A stretch of 64,000 nucleotides of DNA from Vibrio sp. 99-8-1 (lineage in GTDB: Bacteria > Pseudomonadota > Gammaproteobacteria > Enterobacterales > Vibrionaceae): contig NZ_VTXE01000018.1 in assembly GCF_013114595.1 (NCBI RefSeq), positions 1 through 64,000 of the forward strand, read 5' to 3'. The notes below the pieces were generated by a model, which saw only the letters and a list, made by a program, of their open reading frames with translations, did not search any database and had not been told where the DNA came from. Of the stretch, positions 62,168 to 64,000 are shown piece after piece. Every line of letters starts with the position of its first letter. The first letter of the stretch is position 1. The translations under genes were made by a program, and so were the position numbers.

Positions 62168-64000
62168 ATGGAACAGCAATCAGAAGACAATTCCCTCGTT
62201 TCTGCGATGGAAGGGTTCGGTAATACGTTACTAAGACTACTTCAAACCCAGCTAGATGAACGACGTCCAATAGAAGAGCGTTGGGTAGAAGAAATGCGCC
62301 GGTACAAAAGTAAGTACGAAGACCAGGTGTATACCAATGCCAAAGAGCAAAAGCTGTCATCTGTGTTCGTTGGCTACACTCGTAGTAAAACGGATTCTTG
62401 GGTTGCCCAGATGACCGACATGCTCTATCCCGCTGATGATAAGAATTATGGGATATTGCCTACGCCGGTACCAGAGCTGGATAAAGAACTAGAACAAGAT
62501 CCTGATTTGCAAGGTGATGCTGCTGCTCTCGCAAAAGCAGAAAAAGATGAAGCAGTCGCCATTGCGAACGCTATGGAAACACAGATAGATGACCAATTGC
62601 TGGAATGTGACTTTGCTACTGAAGGTCGTTGGATGCTGCATTATTCTGGTGTGCTAGGTACCGGTATTATTCGAGCTCCCGAAGTACAAGTGAAGTCAGA
62701 GGCGAAGTGGGCGCCAGTTGAGCATACCCAAAGTGGGGAATGGGCCGCTCAAATTGGCTATAAGCAAATACCCGTAGCTCGATGTGTTATGCCGTGGGAC
62801 TTTGTGCCTGATATGAGTGCGACAAACCTAGATGATGCAGAGTTTGTGTTTGAACGTTCTTATGTAAATAAAAAATCGTTACGGTCAATGCTCAATGATG
62901 AGTCCAAAGAAAAAACCAATATCGTCAAGCTACTGAAGCAGGAACCTAAATCTACCCATGCACATACTGGTGATGTGTTGGGTTATGTAAATCAGCTTCG
63001 TATGATGACAGGGCTGCAGCCAACGTATAAAGAATCTCGATATGAGATGTGGGTGTATCACGGTCCAATTCCTCATATGGTGCTGGTTGAAGCAGGATTA
63101 TTGGAGCCAGATGAACTGTCGGATGTAATGGAAATGGATGGTGTGGTCCACTTTGCAGGTGACGGGACGGTTGTTTCAGTAAATCTCAATCCATTTGATA
63201 CTGAAGACTGGCCATATTCGGTTTACTGTTGCGAACCCGATGTATCGTGCATTTTTGGTTATGGTATCCCTCATCTTTGTAAAGATTCTCAAGACATTCT
63301 TAATACCGCCTGGCGTTCAATGTTAGATAACGGTGTCACGACAGTAGGTGATCAAATAGTAGTAAATAAATCAGTGCTGCAGCCTGCCGATGGTAACTGG
63401 GAATTTTCACCTAGAAAGGTATGGCAAACCACCGACTCCACTAAAAATATGGCGACCTTTGAAGCGCAAAAAGCGTTTGGGGTATTTAGCTTTCAATCAC
63501 GACAACAAGAGTTTGCTAATGTGATATCTATGGCTAAATCGTTTATGGATGAAGAGTCTGGTCTTCCTATGATTTCGCAAGGCGAACAAGGACAAGTAAC
63601 GCCAACATTAGGCGGTATGTCTATGTTGATGAATGCCGCAAATGCTGTACGTCGTCGACAGGTTAAGGAGTTTGATGATGCCGTAACGAAACCATTAATC
63701 AGCCGATTTTATGCCTGGAACATGCAGTTCAATCCTAGACCTGAAATTAAAGGAGATATGAACGTAGTAGCCAGAGGTACCAGTGCGTTGTTGGTTAAAG
63801 AGATGCAAACCGCTCAGATAATCGAAATGTTTGATAGGTTCTCAGGTCATCCGAATTTAGCACCAGCGTTTGATTGGTATAAGGGCGTTGAGTCGCTGGT
63901 GAAATCAATGAGTCTTGGTGTTCAGACAATGCTAAAACCTAAATCAGAATATGATCAGGTGATTAAGCAGCAACAAGAGCAGGCGCAAAATCAGCCGCAA
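62168..64000 (+). CDS. Podovirus-type portal (head-tail connector) protein, partial
   Basis: 611 codons open to the window's end, no stop. Motifs typical of the large podovirus portals are present: FVGYTRSKTDSWVAQMTDML, CVMPWDFVPD, FGYGIPHLCKDSQDILN TAWRSMLDN and RRRQVKEFDDAVTKPL. It follows the terminase by 4 bp. Forms the dodecameric ring through which DNA enters. The prophage's remaining head and tail genes are outside the window. Confidence 0.88.
   Translation, partial: MEQQSEDNSLVSAMEGFGNTLLRLLQTQLDERRPIEERWVEEMRRYKSKYEDQVYTNAKEQKLSSVFVGYTRSKTDSWVAQMTDMLYPADDKNYGILPTPVPELDKELEQDPDLQGDAAALAKAEKDEAVAIANAMETQIDDQLLECDFATEGRWMLHYSGVLGTGIIRAPEVQVKSEAKWAPVEHTQSGEWAAQIGYKQIPVARCVMPWDFVPDMSATNLDDAEFVFERSYVNKKSLRSMLNDESKEKTNIVKLLKQEPKSTHAHTGDVLGYVNQLRMMTGLQPTYKESRYEMWVYHGPIPHMVLVEAGLLEPDELSDVMEMDGVVHFAGDGTVVSVNLNPFDTEDWPYSVYCCEPDVSCIFGYGIPHLCKDSQDILNTAWRSMLDNGVTTVGDQIVVNKSVLQPADGNWEFSPRKVWQTTDSTKNMATFEAQKAFGVFSFQSRQQEFANVISMAKSFMDEESGLPMISQGEQGQVTPTLGGMSMLMNAANAVRRRQVKEFDDAVTKPLISRFYAWNMQFNPRPEIKGDMNVVARGTSALLVKEMQTAQIIEMFDRFSGHPNLAPAFDWYKGVESLVKSMSLGVQTMLKPKSEYDQVIKQQQEQAQNQPQ

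Overview
The window reads as chromosomal DNA of a Vibrio species. The evidence is a VchIntIA-type integron integrase with VCR-like attC sites, a narQP-nap locus, a DUF2850-like protein and an MbaA/NspS-like pair. I cannot name the species.

Layout. (1) 1-8065 is the attI end of a sedentary chromosomal integron. intIA (7100-8065, +) carries a LexA box, and seven gene cassettes (247-6861, all on the minus strand) read away from it, six of them followed by a full attC. The last attC is cut short near 246, so the array is short and ends inside the window. Cassette products are a membrane protein, a methyltransferase, a large PD-(D/E)XK nuclease-like protein, a Cys-rich protein, two membrane-anchored unknowns and a nucleotide-cyclase-like protein. 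(2) 8150-16754 is a periplasmic nitrate respiration locus: NarP and NarQ, divergent from napFDAGHBC. (3) 16845-24342 is ordinary core genome: diguanylate cyclases, a Lon-type protease, a PilZ protein and an EEP-family nuclease/phosphatase. (4) 24503-32370 is an alpha-glucoside island: GH13 glucosidase and LacI repressor on one strand, aglEFGK transporter on the other, with a palindromic operator between. (5) 32495-35519 holds OsmC, a DUF2850-like protein, a CDF transporter and a LysR regulator.

(6) 35920-64000 is a large prophage that runs off the right edge. A P4-type integrase comes first, followed by cargo: two outer-membrane barrels, a TPR protein, small membrane proteins, a lipoprotein and an IS3-family scrap. 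Next come a PotD/NspS-like periplasmic protein with a membrane diguanylate cyclase, then a leftward operon with AlpA-like, YejK-like, RHH, ParA and PadR-like genes. An S24 repressor and a YdaS/Cro-like protein follow, flanked by operator pairs. Beyond these lie a toxin-antitoxin pair, replication and nuclease genes, an HD-GYP phosphodiesterase, a Q-like antiterminator, the lysis cassette (holin, SAR endolysin, Rz/Rz1), the terminase subunits and a podovirus-type portal.

The most unusual feature is that this prophage carries both a putative periplasmic-signal-gated c-di-GMP synthase and a c-di-GMP phosphodiesterase. Both lie just inside a 206-bp inverted repeat that also contains the start of the Q-like gene. 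Homologous recombination between the repeats could invert the intervening 15.8 kb. The prophage also carries a partition-like module with shared palindromic repeats, which is unexpected in an element that encodes an integrase.
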